64,000 bases of DNA, from positions 496,001 through 560,000 of the forward strand of contig JAUXRX010000007.1 of the NCBI GenBank assembly GCA_030681645.1, given 5' to 3'. Both the position numbers and the translations under genes were made by a program. Each line of letters begins with the position of its first letter. Position 1 is the stretch's first letter. This document shows positions 8,972 to 18,436 of this stretch, piece by piece. Under the pieces are notes generated by a model. It ran no database searches. It saw only the letters and a list, made by a program, of their open reading frames with translations, and was not told where the DNA came from. This DNA comes from Archangium sp. (GTDB lineage Bacteria > Myxococcota > Myxococcia > Myxococcales > Myxococcaceae).

Positions 8972-10789
8972 ATGCGCACCGAGGCCGTCCACACGCACTA
9001 CCGCTGCAACCAGGCCTGCACCTTCTGCTTCGTGCGTCGCCCGGTCGACGATCCGCGCTTCATCGCCGCGGACGCGGTCGAAGCGCGCATCGACGCAGCG
9101 CTGGCGGGTGGCGCCGAGGAGCTGTGGTTCACCGGCGGCGAGCCCACCATGCGCGGCGATCTCTCGCGGCTGGTGGCCCACGCCGCGCAGCGTGGCGCCA
9201 AAGGAATCGGGTTGGAGACCAACGCCACCCTGCTCGATGCGGCGGCGGTCACCCGCCTCGCGGGGGCGGGGCTGTCGGTGGTGCGCGTTCACCTGTCGGG
9301 GTGGGGCGAGGCGCTCGACGCCGTCACCCGCGATCCAGGCGGCTTCCAGGCGACCCTGCGCGGGCTCGAGGCCGTGATCGCCGCGGGGCTCCCGGTCGAG
9401 ATCTCGGCCGTGCTCACCCGGTCCACCGCGCCCCTGCTCGAAGAGCTGCCGGCTCGCTTGATCGCGCACCTCGGCGGCCGCGCGCCCCGGGCCCTGTACC
9501 TGGGGGTTCCGGTGAGCTCGCCCGTGGCCACCGAGGTGCTCTCGTACGAAGAGGCCGCGCCGTTGATCGTGCGCCTCGAGGCGGCCGCGCGCCGGGCGGG
9601 GCTGCCCCTCAAGTTCGACCCCGCCACCGCGCCGCCGCCCTGCGTCTTCACCTCTTCGGACCGGCCGTCACACCTGTTCGCGCTCACGCCGGGCACGCGC
9701 GCCCGGGCCGAGCACCGCCGCGTCGACGCGTGCGCGACGTGCCAGGTGGCCGATCGGTGCAGCGGCTTCTCCAACGCGTACCTGGCCCGCTTCCCGCAAC
9801 CGCAGGTCAGCCCCATCGCCGATGATCGGGGCCGCCGCCGCCTCTCGCTCATCTCGACCGTCGAAGATCAGATCGCCCGCGAGATGGTCACGCCCAACCT
9901 CTACCGCGCGCCCGACGGCACCGATGTCCTCGAGGACATCATTCGCGTCAACTTCCACTGCAACCAGTCCTGCCGGTTCTGCTTCGTGTCCACCCACCTG
10001 CCCGGCGCGGGTGACGAGGCGGTGCGCAAGGCGATCATCGACGCGGGCGCGCGCGGCGTGAAGATCACCCTGTCGGGTGGCGAGCCCACGCTCAACCCGA
10101 AGTTGGTGGAGTACGTGGCGCTGGCCAGGCAGGTGTCCTCGCGGCCGGTGCAACTGCAGAGCAACGCGATCAAGCTCGCCGACGAGGGGCTCTGCCGCGC
10201 GCTCGCTGACGCCGGGCTCGACGAGCTCTTCGTCTCGCTTCACGGCAGCAGGGCAGAGATCTCCGACGCGGTGACCAGCGCCCCCGGCACCTTCGCGCGC
10301 ACGGTGCTCGGGCTCGACCACGTGGTGAAGACGAAGATCCGCGTCAACCTCAACTTCGTCATCTCCGAGAAGAACCTCGATGACCTGGTGCCGTACGTGC
10401 GCCTGGTCGCCGCGCGCTGGCCGAGCGCGTCGATCACCGTGAGCTTCGTGGCGCCCTCGACCGACGTGGTGCCGCGCGATCGGGAGTTCATCCCCAGCTA
10501 TTCGCGGGTGATGCCGCAGATCGCCGAGGCGATCGACGAGGCCAGGCGCCTGGGCATCGAGCTGGGTGGGTTCGAGTCGATGTGCGGCGTGCCGCTGTGT
10601 CTCGTGCCCTCGTCGCTCGAGCGGTTCTCGAACTTCAGCCAGTTGCTCCCCGGGTTCGACCGCGGCGAGTTCGTCAAGCCCGAGGCCTGCACCGGCTGCG
10701 CGCTGGGGCCGCGTTGCTACGGCGTGCGGAGGGGCTACGTCGAGCTTCACGGCGCTGGCGAGCTGCGCCGCGTGACGGGCCACTCCTGA
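8972..10789 (+). CDS. Tandem two-domain radical SAM protein (B)
   Basis: Two complete rSAM barrels are fused in 605 residues. The first has CNQACTFC at residues 12-19, TGGEPTMRGD near 52, and CATCQVADRCSGFSNAYL near 255. The second has CNQSCRFC near residues 329-336, SGGEPTLNPK near 365, VSLHGS near 410, VPLCLVPSSLERF near 540 and CTGCALGPRCYGVRRGYVEL near 580. The second half is a full match to the single-domain rSAM enzymes of this cluster, so the protein probably arose by fusion of two paralogues. Each barrel should bind one [4Fe-4S] cluster and SAM, plus an auxiliary cluster. The start is the ATG that places the first Cys motif 12 residues in, as in its relatives. A pair of stem-loop repeats separates its 3' end from the convergent gene. 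Confidence 0.87.
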   Translation: MRTEAVHTHYRCNQACTFCFVRRPVDDPRFIAADAVEARIDAALAGGAEELWFTGGEPTMRGDLSRLVAHAAQRGAKGIGLETNATLLDAAAVTRLAGAGLSVVRVHLSGWGEALDAVTRDPGGFQATLRGLEAVIAAGLPVEISAVLTRSTAPLLEELPARLIAHLGGRAPRALYLGVPVSSPVATEVLSYEEAAPLIVRLEAAARRAGLPLKFDPATAPPPCVFTSSDRPSHLFALTPGTRARAEHRRVDACATCQVADRCSGFSNAYLARFPQPQVSPIADDRGRRRLSLISTVEDQIAREMVTPNLYRAPDGTDVLEDIIRVNFHCNQSCRFCFVSTHLPGAGDEAVRKAIIDAGARGVKITLSGGEPTLNPKLVEYVALARQVSSRPVQLQSNAIKLADEGLCRALADAGLDELFVSLHGSRAEISDAVTSAPGTFARTVLGLDHVVKTKIRVNLNFVISEKNLDDLVPYVRLVAARWPSASITVSFVAPSTDVVPRDREFIPSYSRVMPQIAEAIDEARRLGIELGGFESMCGVPLCLVPSSLERFSNFSQLLPGFDRGEFVKPEACTGCALGPRCYGVRRGYVELHGAGELRRVTGHS

Positions 10790-10791
10790 AA

Positions 10792-10904
10792 CCTCTGCCT
10801 GCGAAGCGGGGAGAGGGCGGCCGCAGGCCGGGTGAGGGGCGCTTCAAGCGATGGGCCCCTCACCCCAGCCCTCTCCCCGCTGCGCCCGCTGCGCAGGGAG
10901 AGGG
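10792..10904. repeat. Two facing copies of the dispersed stem-loop repeat (copies 3 and 4)
   Basis: One copy spans 10792-10840 in forward orientation, and an inverted copy spans 10855-10904. Together they could form a long hairpin. They fill the gap between two convergent rSAM genes and probably act as a bidirectional terminator. Confidence 0.8.
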
Positions 10905-10915
10905 AGACGGAAGTC

Positions 10916-13573
10916 TCAGCGGGCGCTCGCGTCGGAGATCACCCGCGCGAGCAGGTTCAACGCGAGGCGACGCTCTTCGGTGAGCGCCGAGAGCGGCCCG
11001 AAATCGAAACGAAACGGACCGGCCGCGGGGCCCTCTTCTCCGGGCACCCGCGCGCTCAGGCGCACGCCGAACTCGTCACCTTCGCGGGACAGCACCAGGC
11101 TCCACGCGTCGGCCTCCCGGTCCACCCGGGCGATGCGGTACTGCTGCACCCGGACCGTGGGGCGGATGACCTTGGGCAGCGCGGGCAGCGCCGCGGCCCC
11201 TCGAGGCGCGAGTTCGCCGCTTTCCCCTCGAGGCGCGAGTTCGCCCATCGCCCGGCGCACCACGGCTGCCAACGGTGCGCCAGGCACCAGGAGCACCGGC
11301 CGTGTGGCCGCGACGAAGTGGCCCGCCCCGCCCGCCAGCTGCACGCGGACCCCATCGGGCGAGAGATACAGCCGGGCGCCGCCGGCGTTCACCCCTCGAG
11401 GCGCGAGCTCGCCGACCGCGGGCATCGAGAGCACGCGCGCCCCCGCCACGTCGAGCTGGTCGATCACGAAGTCGTCACCTTCGAAGCGCCCCTCGAGATC
11501 CACGATGCGCCGGTAGTCGAGGAAGAGCACCGGCTGGCCCTGCGCCTGCTCGACCCGCCGCGCGGCCTCCGGGCTGCGCTCCCGCACCAGCTCGAGCGCG
11601 TGGGCGGCCATCGCCAGCGAAGGCTCGCAGTGGGGACCGCACACGTGATGGGAGACCAGCGGAAAGGGCCCGAAGCGGTTGAGCAGCGGCGAGAGCGCGA
11701 CCTCGGGGAAGCGCAGCAACGTCTGGCGCTCGTTGTCAGCGTTGTCCCCCCGCTCGAGCTGGTCGGCGAAGGCGGCGCTGCAGCAGGCCGGGTAGCCCAT
11801 CAACTTCCCCAGCGCCTCCACGTCGGCGCGGCCGCGAGCCCTGGTGAGCGAGCGCTGCAGGGCCAGCACCTGCCCCAGCGCGTCCGCGGTGGCGGCCACG
11901 GCGACGATGGCGTGCTCGCCCCCCTCCCGATGAACGCCCGCGCGCACGTCACACGTGTGGGTCGAGGTGACGTCGGCATGCAGCCCCATCGCCCGGTACG
12001 CGCGCACCAGGCCCGGCGCCACGGCGGCCGGCACGTTCTCCTTGAGCGAGGCTGCCTTCTGTCCGCGCAGCACGCCCAGGAGCTCGAGATCGAGGCCGAA
12101 GGCGCCCAGCCCCTGCAGCCGCGGCAGGCCGCGCCACTGCGTGGAGAACATCACCGGAAGGTGCGCGTCGTCGGGCACCTCGGCCAACCCCGGGTGTTCG
12201 ATCAGCAGCGTGGCGGCGCAGCGCAACACGTCGGCCTCGGCCTGCGCCCGGGTGGCGCTCAGCGCGGAAGCGACGCGGTAGACCGCCTCGGTGCGCGCAT
12301 CACGAAAGCGCCACGGGGCGCTCGCGTCGTAGCCCTGCTCGGCGGCGCGATCGGGCCGGGCGGCCTCGAAGCGCTCCGTGAGCAGGCCGTCCCGCTCGGC
12401 CAGGTGGTAGAGCGGCGTGCGCGGGTAGAGGCGCAGGCGGGTCTTCAGGGCCTCGGCGCGCAGCTCTGAAAAGTTCACCTTCGCCATCCAGCGCGCGTTC
12501 TCCAGCAGGGCCCCGGGCGTGGTCCAGGGCGTGAAGAGCACGATGCCGTGCGCCCTCAGCCGGCGGAACTCGAAGGACCGCGGAAAGCGGTCGCCCAGCG
12601 AGCGCAGCAGGGTGATGGCCGCTTCCGCCTCTTCCGCCGTCTGGCCCTTGTTGAAGAGGTCGAGGTGGAACTGATCGAAGTTCTCGAAGCCCACCAGGTA
12701 GACGTGCACCACGCTGCCCGACTTCGCCGCGGCCGTCGCGGCGGGCGCGAGGTGTGACTCCCCGAACTGGAGCAGCCAGTCGACCCGGCTCTTGATCAGC
12801 AGCTCGAGCCCGTGCAGCGCGGGCTCGGCCGCCACGGCCTCGAAGAAGGCGGGCAGGAACGGGTGCGGGCGCTCGTCGATCAGCAGCACCTCGCGCGCCT
12901 GGGGCGAGCGCGCGCGAATGGCGCGCACCTGCGAGAGCCACGACGCCAGCGCCTGCGCCTCGGTGGGCGCGGCGTAGGCCCCGCTCTGGTCGAGACAGAA
13001 GGTGCAGCCCTTGAACTGAATGCCCTCGCCCCCGAGGCCCTCGAACACGGGGTTCTTCCGCGCATCGGCCATCCACGGGCAGCCAGACGCGGGGCCGCTG
13101 ATGGTCGCCCGCATCCCGTCACCGGCAGACGTCGCGGGCACCTCGCTCTGCTCTTCGAGCCGGCGGCGCAGGTCGGCGGTGATGGCGGGCCGAAACCGGG
13201 CTGGCTGCGGGTCCTCCCCGCGCAGCACGGCCATGACGCCCGCGACGTCGAGCACCGCGTCGAAGCGCCCGTCGAGCGCCGACGGGGTGCCATCACGCGA
13301 GAGCCGCACCAACCGCGCATCAGGAGCGATCAGCGTTCGCACCCAGTCGATCAGCGCCTCGCTCCACGCCCGGGCCATCACCACCAGCTCAGGAGGAGGG
13401 CCCGAGGCCAGCCCGGCCATGACCGCGGCATCGCCCGGAGAGACTCCGACCGCGCGCAGCACCCTCACCGAGACGCCCGGGCCCTCGAGCTGGGCTGCCA
13501 GGCGGTTCATGCCGTCGTCGGTGAGGAACCCGTCGCGCTGGGCGACCAGGTCGAGCAGGAGCAGCTGCCTCAC
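10916..13573 (-). CDS. Non-canonical radical SAM protein fused to a DUF483-like domain (C)
   Basis: The first half resembles cobalamin-type rSAM proteins in layout: an N-terminal alpha/beta domain, then GCPW near residue 165, and GCTFCLDQ near 189. Only Cys-x2-Cys is present, with the third Cys probably the distant one in GCPW, so the cluster motif departs from Cys-x3-Cys-x2-Cys. The barrel continues through KSRVDWLLQF and VYLVGFENFDQF. The second half contains LGKLMGYPACCSAAF near residue 590 and HHVCGPHCEPSL, matching the GYPxCC pattern of the neighbouring DUF483-like protein. Three copies of the peptide GELAPRG in the C-terminal third come from a 22-bp DNA repeat. The start is the GTG at 13573, whose GTGA overlaps the stop of gene D; this couples translation. 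Confidence 0.7.
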   Translation of the reverse strand: MRQLLLLDLVAQRDGFLTDDGMNRLAAQLEGPGVSVRVLRAVGVSPGDAAVMAGLASGPPPELVVMARAWSEALIDWVRTLIAPDARLVRLSRDGTPSALDGRFDAVLDVAGVMAVLRGEDPQPARFRPAITADLRRRLEEQSEVPATSAGDGMRATISGPASGCPWMADARKNPVFEGLGGEGIQFKGCTFCLDQSGAYAAPTEAQALASWLSQVRAIRARSPQAREVLLIDERPHPFLPAFFEAVAAEPALHGLELLIKSRVDWLLQFGESHLAPAATAAAKSGSVVHVYLVGFENFDQFHLDLFNKGQTAEEAEAAITLLRSLGDRFPRSFEFRRLRAHGIVLFTPWTTPGALLENARWMAKVNFSELRAEALKTRLRLYPRTPLYHLAERDGLLTERFEAARPDRAAEQGYDASAPWRFRDARTEAVYRVASALSATRAQAEADVLRCAATLLIEHPGLAEVPDDAHLPVMFSTQWRGLPRLQGLGAFGLDLELLGVLRGQKAASLKENVPAAVAPGLVRAYRAMGLHADVTSTHTCDVRAGVHREGGEHAIVAVAATADALGQVLALQRSLTRARGRADVEALGKLMGYPACCSAAFADQLERGDNADNERQTLLRFPEVALSPLLNRFGPFPLVSHHVCGPHCEPSLAMAAHALELVRERSPEAARRVEQAQGQPVLFLDYRRIVDLEGRFEGDDFVIDQLDVAGARVLSMPAVGELAPRGVNAGGARLYLSPDGVRVQLAGGAGHFVAATRPVLLVPGAPLAAVVRRAMGELAPRGESGELAPRGAAALPALPKVIRPTVRVQQYRIARVDREADAWSLVLSREGDEFGVRLSARVPGEEGPAAGPFRFDFGPLSALTEERRLALNLLARVISDASAR
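11197..11413. repeat. Three 22-bp direct repeats encoding GELAPRG
   Basis: CCCCTCGAGGCGCGAGTTCG-type units occur at 11197-11218, 11224-11245 and 11392-11413. The first two are identical and the third differs at one base. All are read in the same frame of gene C on the minus strand as Gly-Glu-Leu-Ala-Pro-Arg-Gly. The unit contains the palindrome CCTCGAGG. Confidence 0.8.
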
Positions 13574-15507
13574 GTCTGCCCCACGCGCACCGCGCCACCG
13601 GCCCTGCGGCGCGCCGCCTCTTCTTTCACCGCTGACAGCCCTGCGCGTGCCTCGCCCAGCCACTCGGGCCGGTTCCGCTCACAGAAGGCCACCAACTGCC
13701 CGGCGTGGTGGAGCACGCCTTCGACCCGGTCCGGCTCGACGTAGAAGTCGAGGCCCTCGTGGTTCTCCGGGTTCATCGCCATCAACCGGATGCGCAGGTT
13801 CCGTTCGTGCGCGAGCTGCGCGAACTGCAGCACCGTGTGCGCGGAAGCGGGCTGGAGCACGAAGCTCAGGGTGATGCCGAACCAGCGGTGGTGGGTGCGG
13901 CGAAACTCGATCAGCGCGTCGAGGTTCTCCAGCAGCTGGGCCATGGGCAGGCCGCGCTGCACCTGCTGGTACACCTCGGGCGTGCCGGCGTTGACGCTCA
14001 CCGTGACGTCACCCAGCGTGCACTTCGTCAGGTGCTTGAGCACCTTCGCGGTGAGCAGGCTGCCGTTGGTCACCAGGTCGATGGCGGTGTCGGGGAACTG
14101 CTCCACGTCGAACTCGCGCAGCAGCTGCATCACCCGCGGGTTGGCCAGCGGCTCCCCGCCCAGCAGGGTGAGGTTCTTGAGCGTGGGGAAGAGCCCGGGC
14201 AGCTCGTCGAAGATGCGCTCTGGCAGCTCGCGGCGGGGACTGCGGCCGTGATCGCACATGATGCAGTTGTAGTTGCAGTACGTGCTGGGGCAGATGGCCA
14301 GGTAGAGCGGCTTGCCCCGGGTCTCTTCGCGCCGCTCGGCGATGTCTTCGGCGAGCAGCAGCTGGTTGTCGACGAAGACCTTCGAGCCCGACTGAATGCG
14401 AAGCGCGCTCTCGGAGAAGCGCAGATCGTACAGCCGCGAACAGATGGCGTTGCACAACGACTTCAGCTCGGTGCCCGACATCACCCTGCGGGCCGCGCGG
14501 TAGCCCGCGCCGTTCCACACCTCGGCGAGGCTGTTCACCTTCGCGTTGCCCCGATCGCCCACGGTCCAGGTGGAGCAGCACTGGCGGGTCCGCCCGTCGG
14601 GATCCACCACCTCCATGGTGGTCCACGGGGTGGTGCACACCACCTCGGGCCCGCGCCGCTTCGCGACGATCGCCGGTGGCACCGCCTGGTTCTCGAAGTG
14701 GCGCCGCTCGGCCTCGAGCTCGCCCTTCGCCACCGGGCGCAGGGTCGAGAGCGCCTGCTCGTCGAGCGCGCCCGGATCGTTCCAGTCACACTGGGTGCGC
14801 AGCGAGCAGCCCTCGCACGCAGGCAGGGCGGTGTTGGCCACGCCGCGTTCGCGCAGGGCGTGCCGGAACAGGGCAGGGCGCCGCTCGCGCGCGCGCGGCA
14901 GGGCGCAGGGCGGCAGGTAGCCGCGGCCCTTGAGGCGATAGCTCGAGAGCTGCAGGTTGGGCAGCGCCAGCAGCGCGGTCTCGATCGCCGCCGAGGGTAT
15001 GGGCCGCTCTTCCTGGCCCCAGTCCTGCCGCACCAGCTCGAGCCAGACCGTGCGCGGGGCGAGCCGCTGCGCGAGGGGCGCGACGATGGGGAAGGTCTTC
15101 GGCCGCACGCACAGGCGCGCCTGTGTCTCGAGGCCCAGCGCCTCGGCGGCGGCGATCACCTGCTCTCCGTCGCCCACCTTGAGCGCCTTGCACATCGCCT
15201 CGCCCATCGCCTCGATCTGCACCACCACGCCGTGCAGGCCGCGCGCGTGAAGCCGCTCGAGCATCGGCCCGTCGAGCGAGCGCGCCGGCGCTTCGAGCCA
15301 GAGCTGCCTGGGCGCCTTCGACACGCGGTTGCGCTCGAGCAGCTCGCCCAGGCCGCGATAGCGGGTGGCGTCGCCGCCGCCGAGCACGAGGCTGCTGGCC
15401 TCGTCGGCGAGCAGCGCGTCGACGGTCGGCTCCTGGCCGCTGCGTGAGCACGCGATGCACGAAGGGCAGGGCGTGGCGCAGCCGAACGCGACGGTGATGC
15501 GCCTCAT
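13570..15507 (-). CDS. Tandem two-domain radical SAM/SPASM-type protein (D)
   Basis: The 645-residue product has an N-terminal rSAM-like domain with CATPCPSC at residues 10-17, but GGGDATRYRG where GGEP is expected, and CEGCSLRTQC near 270. A SPASM-like stretch follows (VVCTTPWTTMEVV, TRQCCSTWTVGD, LAEVWNGAGYRAAR), then a canonical rSAM barrel with CPSTYCNYNCIMCDHG near residue 410 and LGGEPLANPRV near 450. The order SPASM then rSAM suggests that the second half derives from a separate enzyme. The ATG start at 15507 overlaps the stop of gene E in an ATGA, and its own stop overlaps the start of gene C in a GTGA, so E, D and C form a coupled operon. The upstream open frame beyond the ATG is an out-of-frame shadow of gene E. 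Confidence 0.82.
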   Translation of the reverse strand: MRRITVAFGCATPCPSCIACSRSGQEPTVDALLADEASSLVLGGGDATRYRGLGELLERNRVSKAPRQLWLEAPARSLDGPMLERLHARGLHGVVVQIEAMGEAMCKALKVGDGEQVIAAAEALGLETQARLCVRPKTFPIVAPLAQRLAPRTVWLELVRQDWGQEERPIPSAAIETALLALPNLQLSSYRLKGRGYLPPCALPRARERRPALFRHALRERGVANTALPACEGCSLRTQCDWNDPGALDEQALSTLRPVAKGELEAERRHFENQAVPPAIVAKRRGPEVVCTTPWTTMEVVDPDGRTRQCCSTWTVGDRGNAKVNSLAEVWNGAGYRAARRVMSGTELKSLCNAICSRLYDLRFSESALRIQSGSKVFVDNQLLLAEDIAERREETRGKPLYLAICPSTYCNYNCIMCDHGRSPRRELPERIFDELPGLFPTLKNLTLLGGEPLANPRVMQLLREFDVEQFPDTAIDLVTNGSLLTAKVLKHLTKCTLGDVTVSVNAGTPEVYQQVQRGLPMAQLLENLDALIEFRRTHHRWFGITLSFVLQPASAHTVLQFAQLAHERNLRIRLMAMNPENHEGLDFYVEPDRVEGVLHHAGQLVAFCERNRPEWLGEARAGLSAVKEEAARRRAGGAVRVGQT

Positions 15508-17369
15508 CGGGCCGCTCGCACCGGCAGCTTGATCGCGGCGAACTCGGACGCGCCGTGCAGCGCCAGGTAGTGCTTCGGCACGCCCATGCACACGCCGGCC
15601 GCGTCGCAGGTGGCGCAGGCGGGCACGCGCGTGAGCCACCCCTCTTCCCAGCGATGAAGGCGCGGCTGGCCCAGCAGCGGGCCCAGGTGCTCGGTGTCGC
15701 CGCCGTGCACGCACAGTGAAGGAATGCCGGTCGGATCTCCCAGGTCGTGCACCCGAAACCCGAAGGCGCGCCCGCGCTCGATGGCCTGCTTCAAGAGCCC
15801 GGCGTAGTCCGAGTAGCGGGGCACGTGCTGCAGCGCTTCCTCGCGGGTGGGGAACTCGTTGCGCGGTGAGTGAAACTGCAGGGTCACCTGCTCACGATGC
15901 GCGCCCCACCGCGCCTCGGCCATCGCCACGAAGTCCACCAGCAGGTGGGCCACGTCCTTGAAGATGAGGTGGTTGAGCAGCACCCGCACGCCCGCGGCGA
16001 GGAGCTTGTCGATGCCGCCGAGCGTGCGCCGATGCGTGCCCGGGGCCGCGGTCAAGGCGTCGGATAGCGCGCTGTCGGGCCCATGCAGCGAGACCTGCGC
16101 GCTGGTGAGGCCGGCCTCGCGCAGGGCGAGCGCCAGCCCGGGCTTGTCGAGCAGCACCGCGTTGGTCTGCAGCTCGATCTGCTCGAAGCCCTGCTGCTTC
16201 GCCGCGGCGACGTACTGGGCCAGGTGCGGCGAGAGCGTGGGCTCGCCCCCGGTGATGATGATGCGCTTCGAGCCGCGGGCCCGGCTCTGGACGATCGCCG
16301 CGTGCACCTTGTCCTTCGTCAGCTCGACGTTCATGTCCGCCAGCTCGCAGAAGGTACACACCTGGTTGCAGCGGTAGATGATGCCCAGGCGGCTGGTGGG
16401 CTCGGACACGTCGACGCCGTACTCGTAGTTCACGTGGAAGAACGTCTCCACGTCGGGCGCGCGCTTGACGTGCAGCCGGCTGCCGGGGCTCTTTCCCGGG
16501 CGCACGAACGGGGTCGCGTCTGGAACGGGGCTGACCTGCACGCCGCCGGTCGCCAGCTCGAGCTGACCGGCTGTGACGGTGCACCGGGTGGCCAGCGCGC
16601 ACGTGGCGCAGGCTGGGCTGGCGTCGTTCTTCTGCGCTTCGTGGTGCCGCAGGCTGTGCTCGAAGAGCCTGCGCACCGCCGGCTCGCTCCCCGGGTGCAC
16701 GCAGGCGATCAGCGGGTGCTCGGAAGAGGTCACCAGCTCAGCGCCATGCTCGCGAGCCGCGCGGGCGGCTTCGTCGAGCTCGGCCCCCAGCTCTGCGGGG
16801 CTCAGCGCGCTGCCTGGCTTGACGGTGCGCTCCCCGGCGCCGATGGGCGCCAGCTCGAAGCGCAGCACCCGGGGCAGGGCGCTGCGCAGGCCCGCCACCC
16901 GGGCGGCCGCCGGCGGGAGCCCGCGGGCGAGCGGCAGGCGCAGGGTGACGTCCCACCCGGCGTCGAGCGCGGCGGTGATGCCACGGAAGACGTGGCGGGG
17001 GCTCGAGCGGGTGCTCACCAGCGCGGCGTGCAGCTCGGGCGAGGTGGTGACCAGGGAGATCCGCGCCGCGGTCAGCCCCGCGGCCTTCAGCGCGCGCGCC
17101 TGCTCGGGGGTGAGCTGGGTCGCGTTGGTCTCGAGCGTGATGGAGGTGAAGCCCGCGGCGGCGCCGTGCCTCACCAGGCTGATCAGGTCGTCTCGCAGCA
17201 GCGGCTCGCCGCCCGTGAGCGTGAGGGCGCGCGCGCCCCCCGCCGCGGCCCGGTCGAGCTGCAACACCAGCTCGGCGAGGGGCGGATCGATCGAGGCCGC
17301 GTTCACCCGCGAGCAGAACGCGCAAGCCTGGCCACAGCGGCGGGTGACCAGCAACGTGGCGGCGTTCAT
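15504..17369 (-). CDS. Tandem two-domain radical SAM protein (E)
   Basis: The first barrel has CGQACAFC at residues 12-19, TGGEPLLRDD near 52 and CATCALATRC near 250. The second has CNQVCTFC near 333-340, TGGEPTLSPH near 370, VSLHGPDSALSDALTAAPGT near 420, IPSLCVHGG near 550 and CATCDAAGVCMGVPKHYLAL near 590. Both GGE motifs are intact, so both sites may be active. The second half is a close paralogue of the second half of B and of the single-domain enzymes. It lies 24 bases downstream of the DUF483-like gene and overlaps gene D by 4 bases. Function is inferred from context as peptide or protein modification. Confidence 0.87.
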   Translation of the reverse strand: MNAATLLVTRRCGQACAFCSRVNAASIDPPLAELVLQLDRAAAGGARALTLTGGEPLLRDDLISLVRHGAAAGFTSITLETNATQLTPEQARALKAAGLTAARISLVTTSPELHAALVSTRSSPRHVFRGITAALDAGWDVTLRLPLARGLPPAAARVAGLRSALPRVLRFELAPIGAGERTVKPGSALSPAELGAELDEAARAAREHGAELVTSSEHPLIACVHPGSEPAVRRLFEHSLRHHEAQKNDASPACATCALATRCTVTAGQLELATGGVQVSPVPDATPFVRPGKSPGSRLHVKRAPDVETFFHVNYEYGVDVSEPTSRLGIIYRCNQVCTFCELADMNVELTKDKVHAAIVQSRARGSKRIIITGGEPTLSPHLAQYVAAAKQQGFEQIELQTNAVLLDKPGLALALREAGLTSAQVSLHGPDSALSDALTAAPGTHRRTLGGIDKLLAAGVRVLLNHLIFKDVAHLLVDFVAMAEARWGAHREQVTLQFHSPRNEFPTREEALQHVPRYSDYAGLLKQAIERGRAFGFRVHDLGDPTGIPSLCVHGGDTEHLGPLLGQPRLHRWEEGWLTRVPACATCDAAGVCMGVPKHYLALHGASEFAAIKLPVRAAR

Positions 17370-17393
17370 CGAGGCGGCACTCTACCGGCGGCG

Positions 17394-18398
17394 TCACCCG
17401 GCACGCGAGGCCTCTTGCGGACGGGCGCCGAAGGGGAAGAGCCGCGCGTCGCGGGCCTGGAAGATCGGCACCCCATCGGCGAAGAGCGCCCCGTCGCGGA
17501 CGAAGACCCCCCTCGCCCGGGCCACCAGGGCCGCCAGCCGCGCGGAGGCCTCCCGGGCCTGCTCGTTCAGAGGGGCCTGGGGGTGGCGGTCGCGCGCGCT
17601 CGGCCACGCCCGCCCGACCTCGAGCACGCCGTCTTCCAGGGGGCCGGTGATCGAGACCTGCACGTCCTCGAACGCGAGCAGGCGGTGCGCCCCGAGGGCC
17701 AGGTCCACCTCGGCGACGAAGCGCTCGTGCCGGCAACCCGGGGGGCAGGGCGGGGGGGACGCTCCGCGGGCCCCTCCCAGGAACTGACCGTGCCGCGCGG
17801 TGAGGTGGTGCGCCACGGCGTCTGCCCAGGCCTTCGAGGTCGCGCAGTCGAACGAGCACGGCAGCCAGCTGATGAAGTGGAAGATGGACAGGTCGAGGCA
17901 GTTGAGCCGCGGCGCGAACTGCCTCGAGGCCGCGAACGCCCGGTGAAACGCGTCGACGTTGTGGCGGGGGGGCGGCAACTCCAGGTACGCCTCGACGCAG
18001 CAGCGGGGGTAGCCCAGCAGCCGGCCCAGCTCGAGATCGTGATCGGCGCTGGCCTCGCAGGCGATCGCCTCGCGCACCCGGCGCTCGTCGCGGCCGACGA
18101 AGAGCACGGTGCCGCCGGTCGAAGGGCCCGACACCCGGTGGCTCGTCTCGCCCAGCGCCAGCCCGAGGCGGCCGAAGCGCGCGCGGGCGGCGGGCAGCTC
18201 AGCCGCCGGGAGCACCTGGCGGAGGAGGGGCTTGAGCCCTGCGAAGAGCGCGACCTCGTCGGCCTCCCCGCTGCCCAGCGCGTACGCGAGCGGACGGGCA
18301 GTGGCCTCGACGCGCGCCTGCGCCAGCCGCGCCGGATCGACGAAGTGCAGCGCGGCGATGAGGTCCTGCGCGGACGCGCAGACGGCGGGGGAAGGCAT
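17394..18398 (-). CDS. DUF483-like protein
   Basis: The 334-residue protein contains LGRLLGYPRCCVEAYLE near residue 130 and WLPCSFDCATSKAWADAV near 180. The GYPxCC motif followed by a second Cys pair is what I associate with the DUF483 family, known mainly from methanogens. The four Cys could bind metal or an iron-sulfur cluster. The same arrangement is fused to the non-canonical rSAM protein C three genes downstream, so this domain probably works with rSAM chemistry. The chosen ATG (18398) avoids overlap with the divergent lipoprotein gene; the frame is open to another ATG at 18446. No biochemical role for the family is known to me. Confidence 0.65.
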   Translation of the reverse strand: MPSPAVCASAQDLIAALHFVDPARLAQARVEATARPLAYALGSGEADEVALFAGLKPLLRQVLPAAELPAARARFGRLGLALGETSHRVSGPSTGGTVLFVGRDERRVREAIACEASADHDLELGRLLGYPRCCVEAYLELPPPRHNVDAFHRAFAASRQFAPRLNCLDLSIFHFISWLPCSFDCATSKAWADAVAHHLTARHGQFLGGARGASPPPCPPGCRHERFVAEVDLALGAHRLLAFEDVQVSITGPLEDGVLEVGRAWPSARDRHPQAPLNEQAREASARLAALVARARGVFVRDGALFADGVPIFQARDARLFPFGARPQEASRAG

Positions 18399-18436
18399 GA
18401 ACGCCACTCGACCGTACCCGATGCTACGGTCGGCGG

